From: Halomarina rubra
Lineage (GTDB): Archaea > Halobacteriota > Halobacteria > Halobacteriales > Haloarculaceae
DNA length: 64,000 nt
Direction: 5' to 3'
Assembly (NCBI RefSeq): GCF_023699475.1
Contig: NZ_JALXFV010000002.1
Coordinates: 62,001 to 126,000, forward strand
Part shown: one piece after another, positions 15,604 through 24,616 of the stretch
Layout of the letters: every line of letters begins with the position of its first letter
Numbering within the stretch: position 1 is the stretch's first letter
The notes under the pieces: model-generated
What the model saw: the letters and a program-made list of their open reading frames with translations, nothing else
Database searches by the model: none
What the model was told of the DNA's origin: nothing
Position numbers and translations under genes: made by a program

Positions 15604-16847
15604 CGCATCCCTCCGGAGAACACGTCCATATCCGGTGCGTTCGGAATCTCCCGACTGGCGGTCTCCTCGATGACCGATTCGAGGTCCTTGTCGCCGCGCC
15701 CGGAGACACAGACGACGACGCTGTCGCCCAACTGCTCGGACGTGGCCTGTTCGAGCCACGCGACGGCGTGGGCCGTCTCCAGCGCCGGGATGATACCCTC
15801 GGTCTGGGAGAGGCGGTGGAACCCTTCGAGCGCCGCGTCGTCGTCGACGGTGACGGGCGTGACTCGCCCCTCGTCGACGAGGTACGCGAGTTCGGGGCCG
15901 ACGCCGGCGTAGTCCAGCCCCGAGGAGACGCTGTGCGATTCCACTATCTGCCCGTCGCGGTCCTGGAGGAGCTTCGTGCGTGCGCCGTGGAGCACGCCCT
16001 CGGTGCCCGTCGACAGCGACGCGGAGTTGGGTGCGACGCCCTCCTCCTCGTCGACGGCGAGGGAACTGCCGCCGGCCTCGACGGCGTAGAGGTCGACCGA
16101 CTCGTCGGAGACGAACCGGGAGAACGCGCCCATCGTGTTCGACCCGCCGCCCGCACAGGCGACGACGCTGTCCGGCAGACCGCCGACCTGGTCGTCGAAC
16201 TGCCTTCGGGCCTCCTCTGAAATCACGGACTGGAACTCCCGGACCATCGTCGGGAACGGGTGTGGTCCGACCACGGAGCCGATGACGTAGTGGGTCGTCT
16301 CGACGGTCGTCGCCCAGTCGCGCATCGTCTCGCTGATGGCCTCCTTGAGGGTACCGCGACCGGTCGTGACGGGGTTGACCGCCGCACCGTTGAGTCGCAT
16401 CCGAAACACGTTCGGGCGCTGGCGGTTGATGTCGCGTTCGCCCATGTATATCTCACAGGGCACGTCGAGGTGGGCCGCAGCCATCGCCGTCGCCGTGCCG
16501 TGCTGTCCCGCACCGGTCTCGGCGACGATGCGCTCTTTGCCCATGTACTTCGCCAGCAACACCTGCCCGAGGGCGTTGTTGAGTTTGTGCGCGCCGCCGT
16601 GGAGCAGGTCCTCGCGTTTGAGGAACAGGTCGGTGTCGTAGCGCTCGCTGAGGCGGTCGGCGCGCTGGAGCGGGGTCGGTCGGCCGCCGAAGTCCCGCAA
16701 CCGCTCGCGGAACTCGTCGACGAACCCGTCCTCGTTCTCCAGCACGTACCGCCGGTAGGCGTCGTCCAGCTCCTCGATAGCCGGCATCAGCGCCTCCGGA
16801 ACGTACTGTCCACCGTACTCGCCGAACTTGCTCGTGTCGCTGCTCAT
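15600..16847 (-). CDS. trpB: Tryptophan synthase beta subunit
   Basis: PLP enzyme of 415 residues that joins indole and serine. Seen: N-terminal [20 protein letters not shown] Lys88 in [13 protein letters not shown], catalytic Glu in [13 protein letters not shown], phosphate-binding [12 protein letters not shown] and the C-terminal [11 protein letters not shown]. This is the TrpB1 form that partners TrpA. It overlaps trpC upstream and trpA downstream by four bases each (16844-16847 and 15600-15603), a tightly coupled trpCBA unit. Confidence 0.96.
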   Translation of the reverse strand: MSSDTSKFGEYGGQYVPEALMPAIEELDDAYRRYVLENEDGFVDEFRERLRDFGGRPTPLQRADRLSERYDTDLFLKREDLLHGGAHKLNNALGQVLLAKYMGKERIVAETGAGQHGTATAMAAAHLDVPCEIYMGERDINRQRPNVFRMRLNGAAVNPVTTGRGTLKEAISETMRDWATTVETTHYVIGSVVGPHPFPTMVREFQSVISEEARRQFDDQVGGLPDSVVACAGGGSNTMGAFSRFVSDESVDLYAVEAGGSSLAVDEEEGVAPNSASLSTGTEGVLHGARTKLLQDRDGQIVESHSVSSGLDYAGVGPELAYLVDEGRVTPVTVDDDAALEGFHRLSQTEGIIPALETAHAVAWLEQATSEQLGDSVVVCVSGRGDKDLESVIEETASREIPNAPDMDVFSGGMR

Positions 16848-17617
16848 GAGTCGTCCATTGGTGTCGTCAGTCGTCTCGTGTTCGCTTCGACGCTACCGCC
16901 GCCGCGGACGATGCCCGTCCCGACGAGCAGGCCGTCCGCGCCGGCCCGTCGCATCCGGGCGGCGTCGGCCGGGTCCGCGATACCGCTCTCGGCGATCAGC
17001 GTCACGTCGTCCGGAACGTGGGGCGCGACGCTCTCGAACGTTTCTAAGTTCACCACGAGGTTCGCGAGGTCACGGTTGTTCACGCCGACGACGTCCGCAC
17101 CCGCGTCGAGCGCTCGCTCCAACTCCTCGCGGTCGTGGACCTCGACGAGCACCTGAAAGCCGCGCTCGCGGGCCGCCGCGAGCATCCCTTCGAGGTCGTC
17201 GAGGAACCGGGCGATGAGCAACACGACGTCGGCCTCGGCGGCGTCGAGCTGTGCCTCCTCCAGCAGGAAGTCCTTCCGGAGGACCGGGACGTCGACCGCC
17301 TCGCGGACGCGGTCGAGCGTCTCGACGCTCCCGCCGAAGTGTTCGGGTTCGGTCAGCACCGACAGCGCCGCAGCGCCGCCGGCGACCATCCCGCGTGCCA
17401 GTTCGACCGGGTCACGCTCGTCGGTGCCCTCGGTCGTCGGACTCGTCGGCTTCACCTCGGCGACGACCGGGACGCGACCGGCTGCCTCGGCGCGCGCGAG
17501 CGCCGACGGGAGGTCCCGGGGCGTCACGGCGACGCGCTCGGCCGGCGTGGGCCGCGCGCGGGCCGCCTCGAGAATCGAGGCGACCGCGGGGGCCAGCTCT
17601 CCTTGACTGTCCATCAT
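16844..17617 (-). CDS. trpC: Indole-3-glycerol phosphate synthase
   Basis: Fourth step of tryptophan synthesis, a 257-residue TIM barrel. Seen: [14 protein letters not shown] with the catalytic Lys, [41 protein letters not shown] and LIAESGI. It starts the trpCBA unit; two ATG codons in a row (17617, 17614) are both possible starts. A CCTTACGT box stands 24-31 bases upstream, giving a nearly leaderless message. trpD, trpF and the feedback-type trpE are not in the window. Confidence 0.95.
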   Translation of the reverse strand: MMDSQGELAPAVASILEAARARPTPAERVAVTPRDLPSALARAEAAGRVPVVAEVKPTSPTTEGTDERDPVELARGMVAGGAAALSVLTEPEHFGGSVETLDRVREAVDVPVLRKDFLLEEAQLDAAEADVVLLIARFLDDLEGMLAAARERGFQVLVEVHDREELERALDAGADVVGVNNRDLANLVVNLETFESVAPHVPDDVTLIAESGIADPADAARMRRAGADGLLVGTGIVRGGGSVEANTRRLTTPMDDS

Positions 17618-17640
17618 TGTACTTCGATGGACTAGTCTGT

Positions 17641-17648
17641 ACGTAAGG
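17641..17648 (-). promoter_or_regulatory. TATA-like promoter of trpCBA
   Basis: Reads CCTTACGT on the minus strand, 24-31 bases before the trpC start. The CTAG at 17632-17635, between box and start, is one of the few CTAG sites I noticed in the window. Confidence 0.5.
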
Positions 17649-17691
17649 CTTGCGGGTCGTGGTGCAACGTGTCACGCGACCTGCCCGGTCG

Positions 17692-17699
17692 CTTTTGCC
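17692..17699 (+). promoter_or_regulatory. TATA-like promoter of the lipase-like gene
   Basis: CTTTTGCC, 23-30 bases before the ATG at 17722. Confidence 0.45.
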
Positions 17700-17721
17700 G
17701 ACCGACGATGTAGACGGAGCG

Positions 17722-18336
17722 ATGGGAACGGGGGAGACCACACATCCGGTGTTGCTCGTGCACGGCTACGGCGACGCGGGCGCGACGCCCTGGTGGCGGA
17801 CGCTCGAAGGGCGGTTCCACAACCGGGGATACCCGGACGACGCCGTCGAGACGCTGTCGTTCGGGGTGCCGGGGCTGACGCTCGGGTCACCGCGGCGGTA
17901 CGCCGAGCGCATCGGCGACCGCGTCGAGACGCTTCGCGACCGGTACGACTCGCGGGTCGACATCGTCGCGCACTCGATGGGCGGCCTCGGCGCGCGCTGG
18001 TACGTCGAACGCGGCGGCGGCGCGGCGTTCGTCGACGACCTCGTCACGCTCGGGACGCCCCACCAGGGGACGACGCTGGCGTACACCCAGCCGACACCCG
18101 GCGGGCGGGCGATGACGCCCGACAGCGACTTCCTGACCGTGCTCAACGGTCGGCGACCGCCCCGTGGCGTCGACTACACCGCCGTCGGGAGCGACGACGA
18201 CGGACTCGTCAGCCCCGACCGCGCCTCGCTCCCGTTCGAGGCGCGCAACGTCCGGAACGTCCACGTCAGCGGCCCGGGCCACATGGCGCTCGTCTCGGAC
18301 GCTGGCGTCTTCTCGCAGTACGCGGACGCGCTGTGA
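17722..18336 (+). CDS. Alpha/beta-hydrolase, lipase/acyltransferase type
   Basis: 204 residues from the ATG at 17722, chosen because it follows the promoter at the right distance. Seen: oxyanion-hole motif VLLVHGYGDAG, nucleophile elbow AHSMGGLGARW (G-X-S-X-G form), TLGTPHQGT, a likely catalytic Asp in DDGLVSPDRA and the final His in GPGHMALVSD. This order matches the EstA/LipA group of esterases. No signal peptide is visible, so it appears cytoplasmic. It is divergent from trpCBA. Confidence 0.85.
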   Translation: MGTGETTHPVLLVHGYGDAGATPWWRTLEGRFHNRGYPDDAVETLSFGVPGLTLGSPRRYAERIGDRVETLRDRYDSRVDIVAHSMGGLGARWYVERGGGAAFVDDLVTLGTPHQGTTLAYTQPTPGGRAMTPDSDFLTVLNGRRPPRGVDYTAVGSDDDGLVSPDRASLPFEARNVRNVHVSGPGHMALVSDAGVFSQYADAL

Positions 18337-18420
18337 GGTCGCCACCGGGGCGCGCCGTCGCGACGGGCGGTCGTCGAGCGGCATGCTAACCTTCATACTT
18401 CGGTTTCCCGTGAGACCGCT

Positions 18421-18882
18421 ATGGACGACGTGGCGGGCATCTACGCCCGGGAGTTCGAGTATCTCGACCGCTACGTGCAGGTCGGCATCGCCAGCGGCAA
18501 GGTCATCTCCCTGACGTTCCCCCGGACGCCCGAGGACGACGCCGAGACCGACCACCCGCTGCTCGACCGCATCGAGGCGTATCTGGAGGGTGACGACGAA
18601 TCGTTCGACGACGTCGAACTCGCGTTGACGGTCCCGACCGACCAGCGCGAGGTGTTGCTCGCGGTCCGCAAGATACCGTTCCGCAAGCAGGTGACCGTCG
18701 AGCGACTCGTCCGGAACGTCGCCGGCCTCGACGCCGACGACGAGGCCGACCACGACACCGTCCGGACCGCACTCGCGAACAACCCCATCCCCCTACTCGT
18801 CCCCGACCACCGCGTCCGCGACGGACCGAGCGGCGCGCCACCCGAGGTCGAACAGCGCCTCCGGAGCATCGAAGAGCTGTAG
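18421..18882 (+). CDS. MGMT-family protein without the catalytic cysteine
   Basis: A 153-residue protein whose C-terminal half (residues 75-140) aligns with O6-alkylguanine-DNA alkyltransferase: REVLLAVRKIPFRKQVTVER, then NPIPLLVPDHRVR. In active enzymes the latter reads PCHR; here it is P128-D129-H130-R131, so the methyl-accepting Cys is Asp. The usual GxxxxY of the recognition helix is also altered. Alkyltransferase-like proteins with Trp or Ala at this site bind damaged DNA without repairing it; Asp is unlike the forms I know. It precedes the rhomboid and endonuclease V genes. Confidence 0.8.
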   Translation: MDDVAGIYAREFEYLDRYVQVGIASGKVISLTFPRTPEDDAETDHPLLDRIEAYLEGDDESFDDVELALTVPTDQREVLLAVRKIPFRKQVTVERLVRNVAGLDADDEADHDTVRTALANNPIPLLVPDHRVRDGPSGAPPEVEQRLRSIEEL

Positions 18883-19019
18883 TAGATTCGGACTGTGTGA
18901 AACACGTAACGTTCCTCCCACCGTGAGACGAATCGCTTCTATTCACCGACGAGAACGGTTCTGGGGCGGCCGACCCATCGACCCAAACCCCTTTGCCGTC
19001 GGATACCTAGCCTCACGTA

Positions 19020-19925
19020 ATGGCACTGTGTGACGAGTGTGGGCGGCAAGAGAGCATGCCGTACAACTGTCGGCACTGCGGCAACACCTTCTGCTCCGAG
19101 CACCGCCTCCCGGAGTCCCACGACTGTCCGGGCCTCCAGAACTGGGGCGACCCGAGCGGCGTCTTCGACGGCGGGTTCGACGACAGCGTGAACCAGCAGC
19201 GCTCGTCGGGTGGCGCGCTCTCCGGTCTGACCGCGACGAACGGCCCGCTGAGCTACTTCCGCGGGAACATGTCCTACGTGTTCCTCGCGCTGATGCTGGT
19301 GACGTTCGTCGCCCAGCAGATCGTCATCAACGTGTTCAGCCCCCAGCTACACCAGGACCTGTTCGTCCTGACGTCGACCGAACCGCTCGCGGTGTGGACG
19401 TGGTTCACCTCCATCTTCGCTCACAGCCCCGTCGGCTTCACTCACATCCTGTTCAACGGCATCGCGCTGTACTTCTTCGGCCCGGTCGTCGAACGACAGA
19501 TCGGTTCGAAGGCGTTCACAGCGCTGTTCCTCGTCAGCGGCGCGGTCGCCGGCCTCGGTCAGATCGGCCTGACCATCGCGCTCAACGAACCCGCCAGCGG
19601 TGTCCTCGGTGCGAGCGGGGCCATCATGGCCATCATGGGCGTGCTGACCGTCCTCAACCCGGACATGCGGGTACTGCTGTACTTCTTCATCCCCGTGCCC
19701 ATCTGGGTGCTGACGTTCGGCTACGCCGGTCTCTCGCTGGTCGGCGTCCTCTCGCCGGGGACGAACGTTCTCGGCGGCAACGTCGCGCACATGGCCCACC
19801 TCTCCGGCCTCGTCATCGGCCTGCTGTACGGCGAGTACGTCAAGCGGCAGGGCGTCCGCGCCCCCGGACAGGTCCAGTTCGGTGGCGGCGGTGGCGGCAT
19901 GGGCGGCGGCCGGCGTCGGTTCTAA
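19020..19925 (+). CDS. Rhomboid intramembrane protease with N-terminal AN1 zinc finger
   Basis: 301 residues. Residues 4-36 form a complete AN1 finger: CDEC, then NCRHC, FCSEH and ESHDC, giving all eight Cys/His ligands. A linker of about 45 residues leads to six membrane segments. The rhomboid dyad is seen as Ser199 in LGASGAIMAIMG and His260 in AHMAHLSGLVIG, and HILFN (142-146) supplies the conserved His/Asn. The tail is a glycine-rich repeat. It cleaves membrane proteins within the bilayer; the cytosolic AN1 finger could recruit substrates or a ubiquitin-like (SAMP) partner, which is inference. Confidence 0.92.
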   Translation: MALCDECGRQESMPYNCRHCGNTFCSEHRLPESHDCPGLQNWGDPSGVFDGGFDDSVNQQRSSGGALSGLTATNGPLSYFRGNMSYVFLALMLVTFVAQQIVINVFSPQLHQDLFVLTSTEPLAVWTWFTSIFAHSPVGFTHILFNGIALYFFGPVVERQIGSKAFTALFLVSGAVAGLGQIGLTIALNEPASGVLGASGAIMAIMGVLTVLNPDMRVLLYFFIPVPIWVLTFGYAGLSLVGVLSPGTNVLGGNVAHMAHLSGLVIGLLYGEYVKRQGVRAPGQVQFGGGGGGMGGGRRRF

Positions 19926-19950
19926 CACCCCGTCGCTCCTCTCTCGGGTC

Positions 19951-20757
19951 GTGAACGTCGCCCGTCCCGAGTTCCGTCCGGACCCCGAGTCGACCCGCGA
20001 GGAGATGGAAGCCCTCCAGCACGACATCGCCGCGAGCGCCCGCTTCGACGACGACCACGGTTTCGACCTCGACACACTCGGGACCGGCGACGCCGCTCCC
20101 TCACAGACGACGCTCGACTCACCGACCGAGTCCGACTCACCGGTCCGTCCCGACCCACTGCTCGTCGCCGGCGTCGACCAGGCGTTCCTCGACGACCGGG
20201 CCGTGAGCGCCGTCGTCGTCCTCCGGGACGGGGAGGTGGTCGAACGCACTCACGCCGTCTCGCCGCTCACCTTCCCGTACGTCCCCGGTCTGCTGTCGTT
20301 TCGCGAGGGCGGTCCCATCCTCGACGCGTTCGAGCGTCTCGACACCACTCCCGACGTCGTGCTGTTCGACGGGTCGGGGCGCATCCACTACCGGCAGGCG
20401 GGGTTGGCGACGCACATGGGCGTCGCGCTGGACGTGCCCGCGCTGGGCGTCGCCAAGAGCCTGCTCTGTGGGACCCCGGTCGCCGACACCGACCACTTGG
20501 AGGCGGGAGAGTCGGTCCCCATCGAGGCGAACGACCGGATGGACTGCGAGGCGGGGACGCTCGTCGGTCACGCCGTCCAGACCCGGCAGTTCGACTCCTA
20601 CCGTATCAACCCGGTGTACGTCTCGCCGGGCCACCGCGTGAGCGCGGCGACCGCTCGCGACGTGGTGTTGGGCTGTCGCGGGGGGTACAAACTGCCCGAA
20701 CCGACGCGGCTGGCCGACGCCTACGCCGACGAGGTGAAAGAGGATGTGCGGGAGTGA
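19951..20757 (+). CDS. nfi: Endonuclease V
   Basis: Nicks DNA (or RNA) next to deoxyinosine. Start taken as GTG at 19951, which gives 268 residues; the frame runs back to 19882 inside the rhomboid gene. Seen: catalytic Asp in VAGVDQAFLDD, FPYVPGLLSFREGGP with the catalytic Glu, the second Asp in VVLFDGSGRIHYRQAGLATH and LGVAKSLLCG. The family motif G.IHPR is changed to IHYR. An acidic region of about 40 residues (about residues 35-65) separates the N-terminal helix from the core. Gap to the rhomboid gene is only 25 bases, so the two are probably co-transcribed. Confidence 0.9.
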   Translation: MNVARPEFRPDPESTREEMEALQHDIAASARFDDDHGFDLDTLGTGDAAPSQTTLDSPTESDSPVRPDPLLVAGVDQAFLDDRAVSAVVVLRDGEVVERTHAVSPLTFPYVPGLLSFREGGPILDAFERLDTTPDVVLFDGSGRIHYRQAGLATHMGVALDVPALGVAKSLLCGTPVADTDHLEAGESVPIEANDRMDCEAGTLVGHAVQTRQFDSYRINPVYVSPGHRVSAATARDVVLGCRGGYKLPEPTRLADAYADEVKEDVRE

Positions 20758-20778
20758 CGCCGACCGGAGTCGCGGACC

Positions 20779-21099
20779 TCAGCGGTCGCGTCGCGTGACG
20801 TAGACGGGCGTGGCGTCGTCGCGGAGCGCGCGGATGGTCCGGGCGGCACCGCGGCAGTCGGCGACGACGTCGGGGTCCATCCACGGCGAGACCTGCGTGA
20901 ACGCGTCGACCAGCGCGTCGAGGAGGTCCTCGGGCGCGCGCTGGCTTCGGCCGTCCGGGACGAGGCCGTGGTCCGTCTCGTCGAGGATGGCCTCGACGAC
21001 GCTCTTGTCGATGGTGACGCCGAGACCGTCGGGACGTGGTCTGACGACGGGGCTGTCGGGTACCGATGGGTCGGGGCCGGGTGGGTTGTGGGGTGTCAT
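20779..21099 (-). CDS. Small protein of unknown function
   Basis: 106 residues if it starts at the ATG at 21099 (MTPHNPPGPDPSVPDSP); an earlier start at 21204 adds 35 residues of weaker composition. A proline-rich N-terminus is followed by a helical region with LGVTIDKSVVEAILDETDHG and a C-terminal TIRALRDDATPVYVTRRDR. There are no membrane segments. It converges with endonuclease V 21 bases away and is divergent from the SDR gene at 21269. I recognise no family. Confidence 0.65.
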   Translation of the reverse strand: MTPHNPPGPDPSVPDSPVVRPRPDGLGVTIDKSVVEAILDETDHGLVPDGRSQRAPEDLLDALVDAFTQVSPWMDPDVVADCRGAARTIRALRDDATPVYVTRRDR

Positions 21100-21239
21100 C
21101 GTCGTTCGGGAGGGTCGCGGTCGAAACGCGGGTTGCGTCGAAGGGACCGTCTCGTCCGAAGACGACACGAACCACACTCCAAGAGGTTGGGCTTGCGAAT
21201 CCACTCCGCAGCGACTCGTCGCCGCTCCGACCGTCCCCT

Positions 21240-21247
21240 GTTAAGTG
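21240..21247 (+). promoter_or_regulatory. TATA box of the SDR gene
   Basis: GTTAAGTG, 22-29 bases before the ATG at 21269. Confidence 0.55.
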
Positions 21248-21268
21248 CGACCGGCGTGAGACGCGGTT

Positions 21269-22090
21269 ATGGCCAAGACGGTGTTGATTACGGGTGCGTC
21301 GTCGGGAATCGGTCGGGCGACCGCTCGCGCTTTTCTCCACGAGGACTGGACCGTGTACGCGACCGCTCGGTACCCCGCAGATATCGCGGACCTCGCCGAC
21401 CGTGGCGCGGAGACCGCCGCGCTGGACGTGACCGACGAGACGCAGGTCCGGGCGGTCGTCGACCGGATGGACGAAGAACAGGGCCGCATCGACTGTCTCG
21501 TCAACAACGCAGGCTACGGGCAGTTCGGCCCCGTCGAGGACGTGCCGACCGACCTGGTCCACGAGCAGATGGACGTGAACCTCTACGGCCCTCACCGCCT
21601 CATCAAGGCCGTCCTCCCGCACATGCGCGAACGCGGCGAGGGGCGCATCGTCAACGTCTCCAGCGTCGCGGGCCGGTTCGCGACCCCCGGAATGGGCGTC
21701 TACTCCGCCTCGAAGTTCGCGCTCGAAGCACTCACCGACGCGCTCAGAAACGAGGTCGAACCACACGGCATCGAGGCCGTCCTCGTCGAACCCGGACCCG
21801 TCGAGACGCAGTTCGCCGACCGCGCGGAGGACGAACTCGACGTCCTCGACCGGTCGGGAGCCTACGAGACGCTGTACAAACTGTACGACGACGGCACCAC
21901 GTTCGGCGGCAGTTCCCCCGTCGCCGTCCGCCCCATCGACGTCGCGGAGGTCATCGTCGAGGCGTCGGTCGTCCCCGAACCCGAAGCGCGCTACCCCGTC
22001 GGCGCGTTCGCGGACCTCTCGCTGAAGGCCCGGTTCCTGCCCGACCGCGTCCGTGACGCGGTGTTCGGCCTGCTCGGCCGACTGCTCTGA
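21269..22090 (+). CDS. SDR-family oxidoreductase
   Basis: 273 residues. Seen: ITGASSGIGRATA, VYATARYP with Arg after the second strand (favours NADP), NNAGYG, VSSVAGRFATPG and catalytic YSASK, then VEPGPVETQF. This pattern is close to the 17-beta-hydroxysteroid / retinol-dehydrogenase-like branch, which often acts on lipids or aldehydes. The C-terminal 60 residues extend beyond the Rossmann core. Glycerate 2-kinase starts nine bases after its stop, so the two are probably one transcript. Confidence 0.9.
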   Translation: MAKTVLITGASSGIGRATARAFLHEDWTVYATARYPADIADLADRGAETAALDVTDETQVRAVVDRMDEEQGRIDCLVNNAGYGQFGPVEDVPTDLVHEQMDVNLYGPHRLIKAVLPHMRERGEGRIVNVSSVAGRFATPGMGVYSASKFALEALTDALRNEVEPHGIEAVLVEPGPVETQFADRAEDELDVLDRSGAYETLYKLYDDGTTFGGSSPVAVRPIDVAEVIVEASVVPEPEARYPVGAFADLSLKARFLPDRVRDAVFGLLGRLL

Positions 22091-22099
22091 GGGCCGGTC

Positions 22100-23413
22100 G
22101 TGGTGACTCACGACTCGGCCGCCGACCGCGCCGCGCGCTACGACCTCGCCCGCGAGTGCATCGAGGCTGGCGTCGCCGCCGCGGACCCCGAACGGGCCGT
22201 CACCGACCAGCTATCGCTCGACGGCGAGTCGCTCACGGCCGGCGAGTGGACGGTCGACCTCGCCGGGTACGACCGCGTCGTCGTCGCCGGCGGCGGGAAG
22301 GCGAGCGCGGCGGTCACGCGCGGCCTCGTGGCCGTCCTCGGTGAACGCCTCGACGACGGCCTCGTCGTCACGGACGGCGACGACGCCGGAACCGACCCCG
22401 TCGACGTCGCTCTCGGCGACCACCCCGTCCCGAGCGAGCGCAACGTCGCCGCCACCGACCGCCTCTGCGACCTGCTCGACGCGGCCGACGAACGGACGCT
22501 CGTGCTCGCGCCGGTCACCGGCGGCGGGAGCGCGCTGCTGGCCGCACCGACGGTCCCGCTCGGCGAGTTCCGGGACCTCACCGAAGCGCTCGTCGAGAGC
22601 GGCGCGACCATCAACGAGATAAACGCCGTCCGCAAGCGTCTCTCGCGGGTGAAAGGCGGTAGATTGGCCGCCCGCGCTGCGCCCGCGACGGTCCTCGCGC
22701 TCCTCGTCAGCGACGTCGTCGGTGACGACCCCGCGACCGTCGCCAGCGGACCGTTCACGCCCGACGAGACCGGTGTGGACGAGGCGCTCGCGGTGCTCTC
22801 GCGGTACGACGTCGATGCGAGTGACGCGGTTCGGCAGGCCGTCGAGACGGCCACCACACACGCGGGGCCGTTCGAGCACGTCCACACGCACCTGCTTGCG
22901 TCCGGTCGGACGGCTATCGACGCGGCGGCCGACCGTGCGCGTGAAGCGGGCTACGACCCGCTGGTGCTCTCTTCGCGGATGCGCGGCGAGGCCCGGGAAC
23001 TCGCCCTCGCGCACGTCGCCGTCGCCGAGGAGGTGCTGGCGTCGGGCGACCCCGCACCGCCTCCACTGGCGCTCCTCTCGGGTGGTGAGCTGACGGTGAC
23101 CGTCCGCGGCGACGGCGTCGGCGGCCCGAACCTGGAGTTCGCGCTGGCGGCCGCGCTGGAGTGCCCGCCGCACGTGACGCTCGTGAGTGTGGACACCGAC
23201 GGGCGCGACGGCGGGACGGACGTGGCCGGCGCGGCCGTCGACAGCGCGACCGTCGAGGACGTCGCACGTGCCCGGCAGTCGCTTGCAAGCAACGACACCC
23301 TCCCCCATCTCGGCGAGCGCGACGCGCTGCTCACCGTCGACAGTGCGACGAACGTGAACGACCTCAGAGTCGTGCTGGTGGACGCGCCGGAGCGACTCGA
23401 AGAATCGTCGTGA
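22100..23413 (+). CDS. Glycerate 2-kinase (MOFRL family)
   Basis: Phosphorylates D-glycerate to 2-phosphoglycerate, linking glycerate to lower glycolysis. 437 residues, GTG start, with a second GTG next to it. Seen: VVAGGGKASAAV, LVTDGDD-like and VLAPVTGGGSALLAAPTVPL, INAVRKRLSRVKGGRLA, LLVSDVVGDDPATVASGPF, and the C-terminal MOFRL domain with LSGGELTVTV, GGPNLEFALAAAL and DTDGRDGGTDVAGA. All family blocks are intact. Confidence 0.93.
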   Translation: MVTHDSAADRAARYDLARECIEAGVAAADPERAVTDQLSLDGESLTAGEWTVDLAGYDRVVVAGGGKASAAVTRGLVAVLGERLDDGLVVTDGDDAGTDPVDVALGDHPVPSERNVAATDRLCDLLDAADERTLVLAPVTGGGSALLAAPTVPLGEFRDLTEALVESGATINEINAVRKRLSRVKGGRLAARAAPATVLALLVSDVVGDDPATVASGPFTPDETGVDEALAVLSRYDVDASDAVRQAVETATTHAGPFEHVHTHLLASGRTAIDAAADRAREAGYDPLVLSSRMRGEARELALAHVAVAEEVLASGDPAPPPLALLSGGELTVTVRGDGVGGPNLEFALAAALECPPHVTLVSVDTDGRDGGTDVAGAAVDSATVEDVARARQSLASNDTLPHLGERDALLTVDSATNVNDLRVVLVDAPERLEESS

Positions 23414-23422
23414 CGCTCCTTC

Positions 23423-24616
23423 TCAGGCGAGACAGGCGGCGACGACGCGCAACATCGTCTCGCCCGCCACCTCCTCGGCGAACAGCGGGACGCGTTTGAT
23501 GTCCTTTCCGCGGAACACCTCGTTAGCTCGCTGGAGGGCCTTCTGCTGGCTCTGCCAGCGCCGCGAGCAGAACTCGCAGTGTTCGGGGTCGGGGGTGACG
23601 AAGGCGTCCTCGTCGACGTCCGCGACGTTGGTGATGTCCTCGGTGACGCGGTTGACGACGACGGTGCTACAGTTGACGCCGTAGTCACCCAGTTCGCGTA
23701 GGAGGCGTTCGGACTCGATGACGCTCAGCGTCTCCGGGACCATCACGACCCGGAAGTCGGTCTTGTCGGGGTCCCGGAGCGCGTCGCGGAGGCGTTCGAC
23801 GCGGTCGGCGAACTCGCGGAGGCCACCGACGTCGGTCGCGTCGGGGTCGCCGAACGGACCGGGCATGTCCCCGAGCATCCCGCTCATCCGCTCGCGCAGT
23901 TGGAGCATCTGGCCGAGCATCGAGTCGAGCGCCTCGGGCAGTTGCAGGAGGCGGAGCGTGTGACCCGTCGGTGCGGTGTCGACGACGACGCGGTCGAAGC
24001 GCTCGTCGTCCATGTACTGGAGCAGGAGTTGCATCGCGGCGGTCTCGTCGTCACCGGGCATCGCCCCGCCGCCGCCCATCGGGTTCATCCCGCCGAACAT
24101 CGCGTCCGCCGCCCCGAACCCCTCGTTCACGTCGAACCCGCTGTCCGACCCCGACCCGCCCTGACCGGGTGCGCCCGCGCCTCCGCCCATCCCGAAGCCA
24201 CCCATCCCGCCCGTGCCGCCGAACGGCCCCGCGTTCCCGCCGTTCGCGTCTCCGTCGGCACCCACGCCGCCGGGGCCCATCCCACCCATGCCGGGACCGC
24301 CCGACCCGTCGAACGGGTCGTCGGCGCGTTCGGGGTCGATCTCGACGGCGTAGAGGGGCATGTCGTCGCGGATGCGCGCCGGTTCGTCCGGAATCGGCGT
24401 TCCGAGGACGTCCGACAGCGAGTGGGCGGGGTCCGTCGAGACGGCGAGCGTCGGCGTCCCGTCGTTGGCGCTGGCGAGCGCCGTCGCCGCCGCCATCGTC
24501 GTCTTGCCGACGCCACCCTTCCCACCGTAGAGGACGTAGTCCGGGGCGTCGACGCCCTCCGGCGTGACGTCCTCGGCGTCGATGTCCTCGACGGCCTCGA
24601 CCTCGATGGTGTTCAT
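23423..24616 (-). CDS. Get3/ArsA-family ATPase with Gly/Met-rich insert
   Basis: 397 residues from the ATG at 24616. Seen: deviant P-loop YGGKGGVGKTT (30-40), switch I STDPAHSLSDVL, A-loop EIDPERA, switch II VVDTAPTGHTLRLLQLPEAL and a zinc-type CEFC near residue 350. These mark the tail-anchored-protein targeting (Get3/TRC40) branch rather than the arsenite pump. Residues 104-188 are an insert rich in Gly and Met, between A-loop and switch II where the client-binding helices lie. A second Met-rich stretch (MLGQMLQLRERMSGMLGDMP) follows switch II. It converges with the glycerate kinase gene 10 bases away. Confidence 0.9.
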   Translation of the reverse strand: MNTIEVEAVEDIDAEDVTPEGVDAPDYVLYGGKGGVGKTTMAAATALASANDGTPTLAVSTDPAHSLSDVLGTPIPDEPARIRDDMPLYAVEIDPERADDPFDGSGGPGMGGMGPGGVGADGDANGGNAGPFGGTGGMGGFGMGGGAGAPGQGGSGSDSGFDVNEGFGAADAMFGGMNPMGGGGAMPGDDETAAMQLLLQYMDDERFDRVVVDTAPTGHTLRLLQLPEALDSMLGQMLQLRERMSGMLGDMPGPFGDPDATDVGGLREFADRVERLRDALRDPDKTDFRVVMVPETLSVIESERLLRELGDYGVNCSTVVVNRVTEDITNVADVDEDAFVTPDPEHCEFCSRRWQSQQKALQRANEVFRGKDIKRVPLFAEEVAGETMLRVVAACLA

